Source: Lentilactobacillus hilgardii DSM 20176 = ATCC 8290
GTDB lineage: Bacteria; Bacillota; Bacilli; Lactobacillales; Lactobacillaceae
NCBI RefSeq assembly: GCF_000159315.1
Contig: NZ_GG669994.1
Coordinates: 92,378 to 131,746, forward strand
Reading direction: 5' to 3'
DNA: 39,369 bases
Below, piece after piece: positions 8,399 to 17,067 of this stretch (the stretch's first letter is position 1; the number at the start of each line of letters is the position of its first letter). A model generated the notes under the pieces. It saw nothing but the letters and a program-made list of their open reading frames with translations. It made no database searches and was not told the DNA's origin. The position numbers were made by a program, and so were the translations under genes.

Positions 8399-8426
8399 TT
8401 GACTTATTGATTATTACAATTATAAT
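8399..8426 (+). promoter_or_regulatory. Promoter upstream of the MMPL transporter gene
   Basis: TTGACT (8399-8404), a 16-bp spacer and a perfect TATAAT (8421-8426). It lies about 210 bp before the transporter start, so the transcript would carry a long leader that contains the coding remnant at 8441-8611. A second TATAAT near 8557 has no good -35. Confidence 0.65.
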
Positions 8427-8440
8427 TTATATATGTATGA

Positions 8441-8611
8441 CTATCACTAATTTTTGCCGGCGTTGCACATAGCACGACGACGCATCTGCAATTTAACCTG
8501 CGCGATGGTGATGAATTTGTTATAGATTGCGTTATGGTTTTTACATATAATAGAAAACTCTTTACCAATGATACCGTTGGGGGAATCGCTTACGGTTATC
8601 ATGGAATATGA
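8441..8611 (+). pseudogene. Short coding remnant, family not recognised
   Basis: 56 sense codons between two stops, in a frame that reads like natural protein: it includes THLQFNLRDGDEFVIDC and MVFTYNRKLFTNDTVGG. No start codon with a binding site precedes it. It looks like the tail of a lost gene now serving as leader of the MMPL gene. It could also be chance. Confidence 0.3.
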
Positions 8612-8637
8612 ATATATGGGAAGATAAGGAGAAAAAC

Positions 8638-11481
8638 ATGAATAAGTTCTTCAAAAAATACATCGGTGTCATCATCGCTTGGGTAGTTGTTGCAATTGCA
8701 GCTATTTTTATGATGCCCAACTCATTTAATTTAGTAGCCAGTCATGGTCAGACAAGCCTGCCTAAATCTGCCCAAAGTCAAGTGGCAAACACACTCAAGA
8801 ATAATTGGGGGCCTAAGCTTAGTCACACACGACAGGTTTTGGTTGTTTTTAGTAACGGCAAGGCAAAATTAAATGATATTCAACGAAATCAAATTAATAC
8901 AACGTTAACAACGCTTGAGAATAAGAAAGACCAATTTGATATTAAGAACATTGTTAAGCCAAGCGTTGATTCGGCCGCGGCCGTTAGCCAGCCGGCAAAT
9001 GCCCAAAGTACGGCGGCTGCTCCGAGTTCTTCGCAAAGTAGTGCAGCCTCATCCGGATCAGACGCAATGTTAAACAATGATCCGTCGGTTTCAGCGGAGT
9101 TGAACTCCAAAGACGGTACCACAATGATCGCACAGTTAAATGTCGGTAAACGGGATTCTGTGCGTCAGATGGATACCAAGTTGAAGGCGGCTGTTCGTAC
9201 TGCAAGCGTTAAAACGTACATAACCAGCCCCGACAGTCTCATCAATGATACTCAGCACGCGACTGAAGCAGGGCTGGGGAAAACTGAAATAATTGCAATT
9301 GTCATTATTCTACTTGTATTAATTCTCTTGTTCCGATCCTTGCTTATTCCGCTTGTTTCCCTGATTTCAACTGGTGTCGCGTATATTATTTCACTCGCAA
9401 TTGTTCTGAATTTGGTTTCTCGTTACCACTTCCCGTTTTCAAACTTTACTCAGATTTCAATGCTCATCTTGTTGCTGGGCCTTGGGACCGACTTCAGTAT
9501 CTTATTAATTAATGAGTTTAAAAAGCAGCTTCGTGCAGGAAAAGACCAGTTGGAAGCAACACTGGCTGCTCGAAGAAGCGCTGGCAAAACGATTTTGATT
9601 TCAAGCTTAACGCTGATTGTTCTTTTCAGCTTACTGGGGTTTGCCAACTATTCGTTGTATGAATCCTTGGTAGGTGTGGCAATTGGCATCTTGGTTTTAT
9701 TACTTGTTTTAATGTCGTTCACACCCTTCTTCCTATTCTTCATGGGAGAAACTATCTTTTGGCCGTCTTCTAACTTGGAAGCCCACAACTACAGTCGTTC
9801 ATGGGGCTTTCTTTCAACAAAGTCGGCCGCTCATCCATTAATTGCATTGATCATTGCATTAATTGTGGCAACGCCATTTGTTTTTCTAAACCAGAAGCAT
9901 TTAAATCATAATGATGCAGCTGAAATTACTCAGAAATACCCATCCAAAAAGGGTTACCAAATCGTGAATCAACACTACGCCAACGGAATGAATGCGCCGG
10001 TGTCAATCTATATCAAATCTGATCACAGCTTACGTGATCAAACCGATTTACAACAGATTGAAACAATCACCAGGCAACTCAGGGATCAAAAAGGTATTCA
10101 CAGCGTAAATTCGGCTACGGAACCTCATGGTCAACCATTGAAGCAACTCTATGTTAATCAGCAGTTAAATACGTTGACCGGAGATAATGATGCTGTTTCA
10201 AGTGGGATGAGTGATACGTCCAAGAAGCTGAAGAGTACGTCGATTCAAACTGATGGCTTGGATTCAGTCACTGGCGATGCTCAATCAATTACGTCAATGG
10301 TTTCAACTATTCAAAATGAGTTCAATAATAGTGGGGTTTTTGCGACACCTGCTCAAATGGTTGATGAGCTTCAACAGAAGCTAAGAAGTGAACACAGAAG
10401 GCGGTTAACGAGCATGCAGCGGACTGTTGTGACCGAGGCATTAAGTCGGGCGCTTAATGATCAACAGCAACAGACGCAAATGAACAGTGCGTTATCCGGT
10501 ATCGGTCTTAAAACCGACTCCATTAATTCAAGCACCAATTCATTTAAATCTGAACTTCAGAACGTCCAGAATCAGGTTCGTGGATATGCTTCAACCTTGG
10601 ATAATCTCAATAACTCGTTAACTAATTCAAATAACTTCTTAAAAGCCTTGGCTAAATCATCGGTTGGAAACACCATTTATATTCCGGATAACGTGATTAA
10701 TGCGGACTACTTTAAGACATTAATCGGGGAATATTTGTCCACTAACGAAAAAACAACCCGACTTGATGTTGTCTTGAATGCGACGCCAGGATCAAAGAAA
10801 TCAATTGAACTGGTTCAGGATTTAGAGAATCAGGTTAATTATGATTTGAGAGGCACTCAACTGAAGGGTGCTACAGTTGCAGTCGGTGGTTACAACTCAA
10901 TGGTTGTCGATAACCAACAGGCAGCCCGTACCAGCTTTAAACGAGTTGCTATCCTGTTGAGTATAGCCGCTGCGTTAATCTTGATGATTGTTGCAGGCTC
11001 GATTCTGCAACCAGTTTATTTGGTTGGATCGCTGGGAATAACCTATCTGATGTCACTTGGATTTACAAAATGGTTTAGTGCTCAATTCTTGGGACAGAAG
11101 TGGTTGACAGCAAACATGCCATTCCTAACGTTCTTGATGTTACTGGCATTTGGCGTTGATTATAGTATTTACCTTTTAATGAAATACAAGCAGACGGATG
11201 GAAAAGGTAAATCTGCGGAACGAATGATTAATGCATCGATTTTAATTGGAACGGTGGTTATTTTTGCCATTGTTGTGATTGGTGTCATCTTTGCTTCATT
11301 GATGTCATCAGGTGTATTGACGTTAATTCAGGTTGCCATTGCCGTTATTTTCGGATTAATTATCTTTGGTATTGTTGTACCATCAATTATGCCTGGGTTG
11401 ATGAGATTAACCTATGAAGGATTTAATTTTAAACAACTTAGATTTAGGCATCGACGGACCGATTCCAAAAGTGAAAAATAA
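8638..11481 (+). CDS. MMPL/RND-superfamily membrane transporter
   Basis: 947 residues from ATG 8638, behind AAGGAG (6 nt). Two homologous halves are visible. One helix lies at residues 8-28, followed by an extracellular domain with a Ser/Ala/Gln-rich linker (~110-150) and a five-helix bundle. A second helix, a very long extracellular domain (Gln/Asn/Ser-rich, coiled-coil-like) and a final helix bundle follow. Each half has the conserved Asp motif of the family, GLGTDFSILL and AFGVDYSIYLL, thought to carry the proton relay. This is the YdfJ/YdgH-type arrangement of Gram-positive MMPL proteins. The substrate is probably lipid-like or an amphiphilic drug, but unknown. Monocistronic. Confidence 0.9.
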   Translation: MNKFFKKYIGVIIAWVVVAIAAIFMMPNSFNLVASHGQTSLPKSAQSQVANTLKNNWGPKLSHTRQVLVVFSNGKAKLNDIQRNQINTTLTTLENKKDQFDIKNIVKPSVDSAAAVSQPANAQSTAAAPSSSQSSAASSGSDAMLNNDPSVSAELNSKDGTTMIAQLNVGKRDSVRQMDTKLKAAVRTASVKTYITSPDSLINDTQHATEAGLGKTEIIAIVIILLVLILLFRSLLIPLVSLISTGVAYIISLAIVLNLVSRYHFPFSNFTQISMLILLLGLGTDFSILLINEFKKQLRAGKDQLEATLAARRSAGKTILISSLTLIVLFSLLGFANYSLYESLVGVAIGILVLLLVLMSFTPFFLFFMGETIFWPSSNLEAHNYSRSWGFLSTKSAAHPLIALIIALIVATPFVFLNQKHLNHNDAAEITQKYPSKKGYQIVNQHYANGMNAPVSIYIKSDHSLRDQTDLQQIETITRQLRDQKGIHSVNSATEPHGQPLKQLYVNQQLNTLTGDNDAVSSGMSDTSKKLKSTSIQTDGLDSVTGDAQSITSMVSTIQNEFNNSGVFATPAQMVDELQQKLRSEHRRRLTSMQRTVVTEALSRALNDQQQQTQMNSALSGIGLKTDSINSSTNSFKSELQNVQNQVRGYASTLDNLNNSLTNSNNFLKALAKSSVGNTIYIPDNVINADYFKTLIGEYLSTNEKTTRLDVVLNATPGSKKSIELVQDLENQVNYDLRGTQLKGATVAVGGYNSMVVDNQQAARTSFKRVAILLSIAAALILMIVAGSILQPVYLVGSLGITYLMSLGFTKWFSAQFLGQKWLTANMPFLTFLMLLAFGVDYSIYLLMKYKQTDGKGKSAERMINASILIGTVVIFAIVVIGVIFASLMSSGVLTLIQVAIAVIFGLIIFGIVVPSIMPGLMRLTYEGFNFKQLRFRHRRTDSKSEK

Positions 11482-11502
11482 GGTAACTTCAAAATAAAAA
11501 AC

Positions 11503-11541
11503 GTGGATTAGAAAGCATCGATGCTTTCTAATCCACATTTT
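11503..11541. terminator. Bidirectional terminator (34-bp perfect palindrome)
   Basis: 17-bp arms 11503-11519 and 11520-11536 are perfectly complementary with no separate loop. There is A6 on the left and ATTTTT on the right, so both the MMPL gene and the convergent DegV gene can end here. Confidence 0.9.
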
Positions 11542-11594
11542 TATTTTATTTCTAGTGGTTATGAAGTTGCTTGGCCCGTTTAAAGTAAATGGTT

Positions 11595-12434
11595 CTAACC
11601 TAATAGATAAGTCACCCCAGTTGCTTCATTTCCAATAAAGCAAGCCATTTCAGGATTAGTTGGAATCTTTGAAATCGGAACGAAAGGAAATTCTTTACTT
11701 AACATTTGGTAAAGGAAGTTTGCCCGATCAGGATTACCGGAATGAAGGATAGATAGTTGAACGATCGGTTCGTGATGCATGATGGTTAATTGATCATGCC
11801 AAAATTGATTAACAAGTTCATTTTGTCGGCTTCGTGTGACAAATGAAAAATCATTATTTTTAAACTCAATTACGTAAGAGACGTTTAATCTTTTTTCAAT
11901 TGTTCCTCTGATTTTTCCGATGACACGTCTGTTAACCAGTTGAGAATTATTAGGTGCAGAAAAGAAGATTTTTGTTTTATCACGCACCTGTTCCATTGAT
12001 GCTAAAACATCAATCATACGTTGACCCTTGACGATGGCCTCTGCGGCGGTCATGACTTGATATGCTAATCCTGCTGCTGTTACTCTACTGTTAATGACGG
12101 TGACCTGACTTGTGGATTTTGCGGCAGCTGATTTAGCATTCTTATAGGTATTTGAAAGGGTGTCACTTAAGTGAATTGAGAGTATTTGACTACCATCGGC
12201 ACCAAGTTCATCATAAGTATGCGTTAAGGCTTCAACACTAATTTCACCGATTATCGGTGCTCTTCCATCATCATCAAACATTTGCATGAATTTTTCACTA
12301 CTGATTTTGTTAACATAACCAAAAACTTTTCCGTTAATGAGGATAGGGGAGTTCATGACTGTGATATGATAGTGATTGATATCATTGGGAGATAAGTGAG
12401 CTGCTGAATCAGTCACAATTTTGATGTTATGCAT
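11595..12434 (-). CDS. DegV-family fatty-acid-binding protein
   Basis: 279 residues, a complete DegV protein, starting at ATG 12434 behind GAGGTGATC. The N-terminal IVTDSAAHLSP and the central ILSIHLSDTLSNTY, with the lipid carboxylate-binding Ser/Thr, match the family. VTVINSRVTAAGLAYQV is the second conserved segment. DegV/FakB proteins bind fatty acids and present them to the FakA kinase. Whether this one is a true FakB partner cannot be decided here, as no fakA is near. Transcribed alone toward the shared palindromic terminator. Confidence 0.9.
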   Translation of the reverse strand: MHNIKIVTDSAAHLSPNDINHYHITVMNSPILINGKVFGYVNKISSEKFMQMFDDDGRAPIIGEISVEALTHTYDELGADGSQILSIHLSDTLSNTYKNAKSAAAKSTSQVTVINSRVTAAGLAYQVMTAAEAIVKGQRMIDVLASMEQVRDKTKIFFSAPNNSQLVNRRVIGKIRGTIEKRLNVSYVIEFKNNDFSFVTRSRQNELVNQFWHDQLTIMHHEPIVQLSILHSGNPDRANFLYQMLSKEFPFVPISKIPTNPEMACFIGNEATGVTYLLG

Positions 12435-12532
12435 AAGATCACCTCTTTGTATGATACAATTTATTCTTTATAACTTTAAGATACCATTATTAACCGATTT
12501 TGATAAATAATTTGATTGGAAGGATGGGTTTG

Positions 12533-12859
12533 ATGAAGGGCAAGTATGAGGTTAATCAATATATTGGTGCACCACTGGAAACGGATGACTCTGGTCATTA
12601 TAAAATAAAATACGATGAAAATGGTCATTTCAAACTCCATAGTTGGCGAACGGGTAAACATACCAAAGGAAAGTTTAAAAAACTCGGTCAGATTTTTATG
12701 ACTGAAAATAATATGATGGTTGTGATTGTAAAGGCTATTCCTGTAGCTTTTAAAGACCGGCATACATTTACACCATTACAGCGGTTTACTACTGAGTTCG
12801 TTTCAGACAGTGTTTTAAATGAAGCTCAAAGTGAACTTAAAGATACAAAAACAGCTTGA
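12533..12859 (+). CDS. Small hypothetical protein
   Basis: 108 residues from ATG 12533, which has GGAAGG 9 nt upstream. The open frame extends to a TTG at 12500 without support. It is basic and hydrophilic, with a GHYKIKYDENGHFKLHSW segment and a hydrophobic strand MMVVIVKAIPVAF. No signal peptide or helix bundle. I do not recognise the family. Divergent from the DegV gene. Confidence 0.7.
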   Translation: MKGKYEVNQYIGAPLETDDSGHYKIKYDENGHFKLHSWRTGKHTKGKFKKLGQIFMTENNMMVVIVKAIPVAFKDRHTFTPLQRFTTEFVSDSVLNEAQSELKDTKTA

Positions 12860-12885
12860 CACCATATGTGCCGAGCTGTTTTTGT
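12849..12885 (+). terminator. Intrinsic terminator overlapping the stop codon
   Basis: AAACAGCT (12849-12856) pairs with AGCTGTTT (12874-12881), followed by TTG and further T residues. The left arm lies inside the last codons of the gene. Confidence 0.7.
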
Positions 12886-12902
12886 TAGAAAAGCGTCAAG
12901 AA

Positions 12903-13136
12903 TTACTTTTTGAGTAACTTTTCAGCTTCTGCTTTTAGATCATCGGAAGACATGTCCATGTATTTTTCCATGTCTTTACCAGTCTTCATGGTATCGTGAT
13001 CGTTGTTCTCCATGTAATAATCCCATAAAGCATCTCGTACTGGAAGTTTACTATCGCTCCAGTCGAAAGCCTCACTCATTTTTTTGTTAAGTAATGGGGA
13101 TTCTGCACCTGGTTCTTCTTCAATATCTTCTGCCAT
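12903..13136 (-). CDS. Small acidic hypothetical protein
   Basis: 77 residues behind AAGGAGGTAG. Strongly acidic N terminus (MAEDIEEEPGAESP), a central WDYYMENNDHD and a helical Lys/Glu C terminus ending in KLLKK. No known domain recognised. It is soluble and probably cytosolic. It sits just upstream of the DegV/hypothetical pair and is followed by no clear terminator of its own. Confidence 0.75.
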   Translation of the reverse strand: MAEDIEEEPGAESPLLNKKMSEAFDWSDSKLPVRDALWDYYMENNDHDTMKTGKDMEKYMDMSSDDLKAEAEKLLKK

Positions 13137-13221
13137 AGATAACTACCTCCTTATTTGTATCTATACCCATTATAGTTCAAATTTGAAATTTGGCACAAAA
13201 ATTGTTTCAATAAATCACGTT

Positions 13222-13599
13222 TTATGATAATGGCTTTACTTTTACGATCCAGTTAACTTGTGGATTGGGTTCATTCAGTGTATCGATGTTTTTTCCGATA
13301 TCGGCATTTTGTTCAATGACGGTTCCGGCAATGGGAGATTTTAATGTTTCGACTGATTTGTCGCCCTCAATATCTAAAAGATCGTCATCAACTTGAATGT
13401 CCTTGAGTTGGGTTGGAAAGTCAGCAAATGTAATCTTGCCCATTAGTTGATAAACTGACTCGTCAATTCCCAACAAATAATTGCCATCACTTTGCTTGGC
13501 ATACCAAATACCATCTTTTACCTGTACATCAGACAAGGTTGGTTGCTTTTTGCCGGTAAAAAAGTTTTTAATTCGCATCCAGAATGAAATTTTAGCCAT
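13222..13599 (-). CDS. GcvH-like lipoyl-domain protein
   Basis: 125 residues behind GAGGCGGTG. Residues ~30-123 follow the glycine-cleavage H-protein fold: GIDESVYQLMGKI corresponds to the GITDYAQEQLGDI region, EGDKSVETLKSP aligns position for position with the H-protein lipoylation site ESVKAASDLYSP (Lys81 at the modified lysine), and IAGTVIEQN and NWIVKVKPL match the C-terminal strands. No T, P or L protein gene is in the window. It is therefore a stand-alone lipoate carrier, as in lactobacilli lacking glycine cleavage. An N-terminal basic extension (~1-20) is unusual for classical H-protein. Confidence 0.8.
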   Translation of the reverse strand: MAKISFWMRIKNFFTGKKQPTLSDVQVKDGIWYAKQSDGNYLLGIDESVYQLMGKITFADFPTQLKDIQVDDDLLDIEGDKSVETLKSPIAGTVIEQNADIGKNIDTLNEPNPQVNWIVKVKPLS

Positions 13600-13639
13600 A
13601 ATGACACCGCCTCGATATTATTTATCTTAATTATAACGT

Positions 13640-13774
13640 AAAATAATTGCCGTTACTTAGCTTATCTTAACAAAAATAAATCCTTGATATAACAAGGATT
13701 TAGCTTCATCAATTTATTGATTTTGGATAGCTTTGTACTGCGTGGCAATTTCTTTGCCACATTTTGCCACACGG
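13640..13774. other. Probable attL region with integrase arm-type sites
   Basis: Between the host GcvH-like gene and the integrase stop codon lies a perfect inverted repeat, AAATCCTTG-6-CAAGGATTT (13678-13701). It is followed by two direct copies of TTTGCCACA (13753-13761 and 13763-13771, exactly 10 bp apart) and an inverted GTGGCAA (13742-13748). Position beside the integrase end and helical phasing suggest core and arm sites. The matching attR is outside the window, so the core cannot be proven here. Confidence 0.55.
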
Positions 13775-14899
13775 CTACAATTCGTTCAACATTTTTTGAG
13801 CCTGTTCGTTTTCCTTAGTTTCAGCCGCTTTGAGAAAATGAATATAAACGTTTTGGGTCGTTCCAATACTCTTATGTCCTAAACGTTTGGATACATACTG
13901 AACTGAAATTCCTTTAGCAATTAAATAACTGGCATGTGAATGTCGTAACCCATGAAAACTAATTTCTCGAGACAAGTTCTTTCGACAAATTTTCTTCAAA
14001 TCATTATTTACCATACTATTATATAGTGGTCGATGAAAGGGAGTATAGAAAACTAAATTCATTGGATTTTTAAAGCCGACTTTTAACATGTGATGGTCGC
14101 TAATCAGCTTCCATTTTTGCAACATGGTTAATAACGTAAGGTCGATGGAAAGCGTTCGGATGGAAGAAGAATTCTTAGTTTTCTCAAAGGTGCGACTTTG
14201 CATGCCAATAGTTTTATTAATAGTAATGGTTTTCTCTCTGAAATTTACACAATCCCAAGTCATACCAGCAACTTCGGCAAAACGGGCACCTGTTAAGAGA
14301 GAAAACAAGATCGCCATTTTACTAACATCGGTAAGCTCTTGTATGTTTGCCACACAATAATCAGTTAGTTTTTTAATATCGTCAACTTCTAAATATTTAC
14401 TAGAAAGTGGTGCACTGGCTTTTCCAGAGATTTCCACATCGTCAGTAAAGTTATAAGGGATCTGACGCATTTGGAGTGCTTTACGAACACAAGCACGGAT
14501 AATAGTGTTAACTTGTCGCAGCGAAGAAACTGAGTAGCGTTTTCCTAACTGATTGAAGAATTGTTGATAGTCTGTGAAGGTAATTTCTTTTAAAGGCATA
14601 TTCAAAGAACTATTTGCCAAAACGTGTTTAGTAAAAGCATAAATTTGAACAGTATTATCTGCTAGTCCTTTTGGACTTTTAAATGTTTGGTACCATTTAT
14701 TGAAAAAATCTGGAAGAAAAGTTTCAGAATAGGCGAGAACGTTACCTTTATTTCGACGGTTTTCGACTTCGGTTGCCCAAGTTTGCGCTAATTTACGGGT
14801 TCGAAAGCCACCTTGATTAATTCGTCTATACTCACCATTTTCCTTATAAGAGACCCGAGCAATCCAATTTCCGTTAGCTCGTTTATAGATACTGGCCAT
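13775..14899 (-). CDS. int: Prophage tyrosine integrase
   Basis: 374 residues, full length for Siphoviridae-type integrases, starting at ATG 14899. An AP2-like arm-binding domain comes first (residues ~1-55, SIYKRANGNWIARVSYKENG), then the SAM-like core-binding domain (~60-160) and the catalytic domain. All catalytic residues are present: Arg206 (TGARFAEVAG), Lys242, His316 and Arg319 (HGLRHSH), His342 (GHKS) and Tyr352 (NVYIHF). It catalyses site-specific integration and excision. Its stop codon borders the probable attL, and transcription runs toward the host junction. Confidence 0.97.
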   Translation of the reverse strand: MASIYKRANGNWIARVSYKENGEYRRINQGGFRTRKLAQTWATEVENRRNKGNVLAYSETFLPDFFNKWYQTFKSPKGLADNTVQIYAFTKHVLANSSLNMPLKEITFTDYQQFFNQLGKRYSVSSLRQVNTIIRACVRKALQMRQIPYNFTDDVEISGKASAPLSSKYLEVDDIKKLTDYCVANIQELTDVSKMAILFSLLTGARFAEVAGMTWDCVNFREKTITINKTIGMQSRTFEKTKNSSSIRTLSIDLTLLTMLQKWKLISDHHMLKVGFKNPMNLVFYTPFHRPLYNSMVNNDLKKICRKNLSREISFHGLRHSHASYLIAKGISVQYVSKRLGHKSIGTTQNVYIHFLKAAETKENEQAQKMLNEL

Positions 14900-14967
14900 G
14901 CTCCATTCCTCCAGACTTTTTTAATTTAGTAATCAACAATTTTTCGAGATTTATAGTGTTTCTTCCT

Positions 14968-14996
14968 ATTATATAGTAAAACGTTTTATTAATCGA
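14968..14996 (-). promoter_or_regulatory. Integrase promoter with palindromic spacer
   Basis: On the minus strand a perfect TATAAT (14973-14968) lies 17 bp from a weak TCGATT. The spacer contains the 12-bp perfect palindrome TAAAACGTTTTA (14977-14988), a candidate regulator site. Confidence 0.45.
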
Positions 14997-15263
14997 AATA
15001 GAATTAATAATCTAGCTTTATTTTAAAATTAAACAAGCAAGAATGCTACTTGTTCAAAGAACTTAACCCGCTTTTTAGTTATTAATCGCAATATTTTCTT
15101 AGGAAATTCTGTAATATTTAATTTCTTTAAAAGTTAGAAAGTAAAGTTAAGTTTTTTGTAAAGGATTGCTTAAATACTCATGTTTCGGGATTTTATACAG
15201 TATGCCATAATTTATGGAAGTGTGACAAAAATATTAATAGTAAATGACGTTTGAACTCAAATA

Positions 15264-15291
15264 TTGTTATTTGCAGTCTTTATGTTATACT
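15264..15291 (+). promoter_or_regulatory. Promoter of the S-layer gene
   Basis: TTGTTA (15264-15269), 16 bp and an extended -10 TGTTATACT (hexamer 15286-15291). The predicted leader is about 70 nt. Confidence 0.6.
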
Positions 15292-15296
15292 TATAA

Positions 15297-15326
15297 CTGA
15301 TTGATAGGTCGATTGCTTTCAATCAG
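15297..15326 (+). other. Leader hairpin in the S-layer mRNA
   Basis: CTGATTG (15297-15303) pairs with CAATCAG (15320-15326) at the very 5' end of the predicted transcript. Such 5' hairpins are known to stabilise highly expressed S-layer messages; that role here is inferred. Confidence 0.45.
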
Positions 15327-15370
15327 GTACTTATCAAAATATTTTTTATTAATTGGAGGAAAAATCTATA

Positions 15371-16624
15371 ATGAAATCATCTTTAAAGAAATCATTATTT
15401 GCAGGTTTAGCAGCTTTAAGTTTTGTTGCTGTTGCAGGCACTGCTAACGCACAAAGTGCTTCTGCAAAAACTTATGCTAAGGTTACATCAAACAAAGCCT
15501 TAACTTCTGACGCTACTACTCGTAACGTTACTTTTACTGGTACAAGTGCTCTTTATACCAAAGCAGGTACTTTAAAGGGTGCTAAGGTTGTTGCTACTAC
15601 AACTACTGCTAAAAAATTAGCTGCTTCAAATCAAGGTCAAGACAACTTACGTGCTTATCGTGTTGCTACTACTAATCGTGGTTCAGTTTACTACAAGGTT
15701 GTATCATTTGATAAGCAATATCGTGGCTGGATTTATGGTGGTAAGAGTGCCTCAACGTTTGATGGTGGTGTAGCTTCATATGCTACTACTAAGGATGCAT
15801 CTGTTCCATCAACTCTTTCAACAACTGGCTATTACAAATTAGCTAAGGCTGGCACTGCAAATGATGGTACTGCAACTACTTACAAAGCACCAGCTTGGAC
15901 TCAATATCGAGTTGGTCGTACTGTAACCGATGGTACTCCATATGCTAATGATCTTTTACAAGTAACCAAGGCTGCTACACGTTCACGTGAAGGCGATACT
16001 TGGGTATATGTAAACGATGTAACTAATGCTAAATTCAGTGGCTGGGTTCTTGCTTCTGCTTTGAAATCAACTAATGATGTTCCTGCAACAGATGGTGTAA
16101 CAAGTAATTTTGTTGATGCTAATACTGCTCAGTCTGTTGGTAAAAAGGTTGTTAAGTATGTTCCATCAAGTGATACTTCTAGTGTCATGACTATTGGTGA
16201 TTCGTTGGTAAGTTCTACTGATATTCCTGCAGGATATTCAAAGGGAATTGGTTTCCTTCCAACTACTACTTCAGCAACTAAGGGCTCAACTGTTGTATAC
16301 TATGTTACTAAGAATGGTCAAAAATCAGTAAAAGTTCAAGCTTCACAAGTCCTTGAAAATGGTTCAACTAAAGTAATTAACTTTGACGGCTCTGCTTTAA
16401 GTCAATGGAATGCTGCGCAAGCTAAATTTAATGCAGATACTTCTGTTACAGGGACGGAAGGCCAAACACTTAGCAAGAGCGCTTTAGTTACTGCCTTAAA
16501 TAATGCAGGCTTTAGTAAAATTACTGATGATAATGGTAACACTTACACCTTGAATACTACTACTCTTGGTGATGTCAAGTTTGGAGATACTATCATCTTG
16601 ACTTATACTGAATCACAAAATTAG
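15371..16624 (+). CDS. S-layer protein (SlpA-like), prophage-borne
   Basis: 417 residues from ATG 15371, behind GGAGGA (10 nt). The longer frame would use a TTG inside that site. The signal peptide ([18 protein letters not shown]...) resembles that of Levilactobacillus brevis SlpA. The mature N-terminal ~230 residues keep the same layout: [63 protein letters not shown]. This is the cell-wall-binding region of the brevis/buchneri S-layer type. The C-terminal part is Thr/Ser-rich and variable. Codons are strongly biased (GCT, ACT, GGT, CGT), as in highly expressed genes, unlike the flanking phage genes. It lies on the plus strand between the integrase and the leftward lysogeny genes, as a self-contained cargo unit. 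Confidence 0.88.
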   Translation: MKSSLKKSLFAGLAALSFVAVAGTANAQSASAKTYAKVTSNKALTSDATTRNVTFTGTSALYTKAGTLKGAKVVATTTTAKKLAASNQGQDNLRAYRVATTNRGSVYYKVVSFDKQYRGWIYGGKSASTFDGGVASYATTKDASVPSTLSTTGYYKLAKAGTANDGTATTYKAPAWTQYRVGRTVTDGTPYANDLLQVTKAATRSREGDTWVYVNDVTNAKFSGWVLASALKSTNDVPATDGVTSNFVDANTAQSVGKKVVKYVPSSDTSSVMTIGDSLVSSTDIPAGYSKGIGFLPTTTSATKGSTVVYYVTKNGQKSVKVQASQVLENGSTKVINFDGSALSQWNAAQAKFNADTSVTGTEGQTLSKSALVTALNNAGFSKITDDNGNTYTLNTTTLGDVKFGDTIILTYTESQN

Positions 16625-16650
16625 TAAGCAAATTTATATTTGAATTATTG

Positions 16651-16684
16651 AAAAGCACACTTAGTAATAAGTGTGCTTTTTTGA
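16651..16684 (+). terminator. Intrinsic terminator of the S-layer gene
   Basis: AAAAGCACACTTA (16651-16663) pairs perfectly with TAAGTGTGCTTTT (16668-16680) around a GTAA loop, followed by T residues. Confidence 0.92.
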
Positions 16685-17067
16685 TATAATATTTTTACTT
16701 AATATACAATTTTCGTCATTTCTAATATGTTTAGACTTATATATTACTGAATATTTTAGAACTTTTTATTCTGAAAATCATAATCAATTTACTCGCATAT
16801 GACATTGTCCTTATCAATTTAGGATAGTAATTCCGTTGATAAAAAATTGACTGTAAATAAGAGATGATTGATCATGAGGTTTTCTCTTAATCTAGATAAT
16901 TTTGTTAACATAGAGTTAAGAATAATAAATGAGGAAATTCAATTACGTATAATCGCATTTTCTCTTTAAGCTTAATATTAAAACTAATAACTAGTGGTAG
17001 TTCAACAATAGGTTCTTAGCCTGCTCCTCAATTTATTTACTAAATATTTTGCTGTGGTTGACCTGAT
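16685..17067. other. AT-rich intergenic stretch without recognisable gene
   Basis: About 380 bp of very AT-rich sequence between the S-layer terminator and the convergent secreted-protein gene. I see only tiny frames without ribosome binding sites and no strong hairpin. Confidence 0.55.

Noticed and set aside
9000-9070. Ser/Ala/Gln-rich stretch as possible tandem repeat or frameshift in the MMPL gene
   Set aside because: It is an in-frame low-complexity linker in an extracellular domain, common in this family.
13678-13701. AAATCCTTG inverted repeat as terminator of the GcvH-like or integrase gene
   Set aside because: No T run on either strand directly after the stem, and it lies upstream of the GcvH-like gene; an attachment-site role fits better.
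16874-16969. 31-codon plus-strand frame between the S-layer terminator and the secreted-protein gene
   Set aside because: Very AT-rich, poor binding site and Ile/Asn-rich composition expected by chance.
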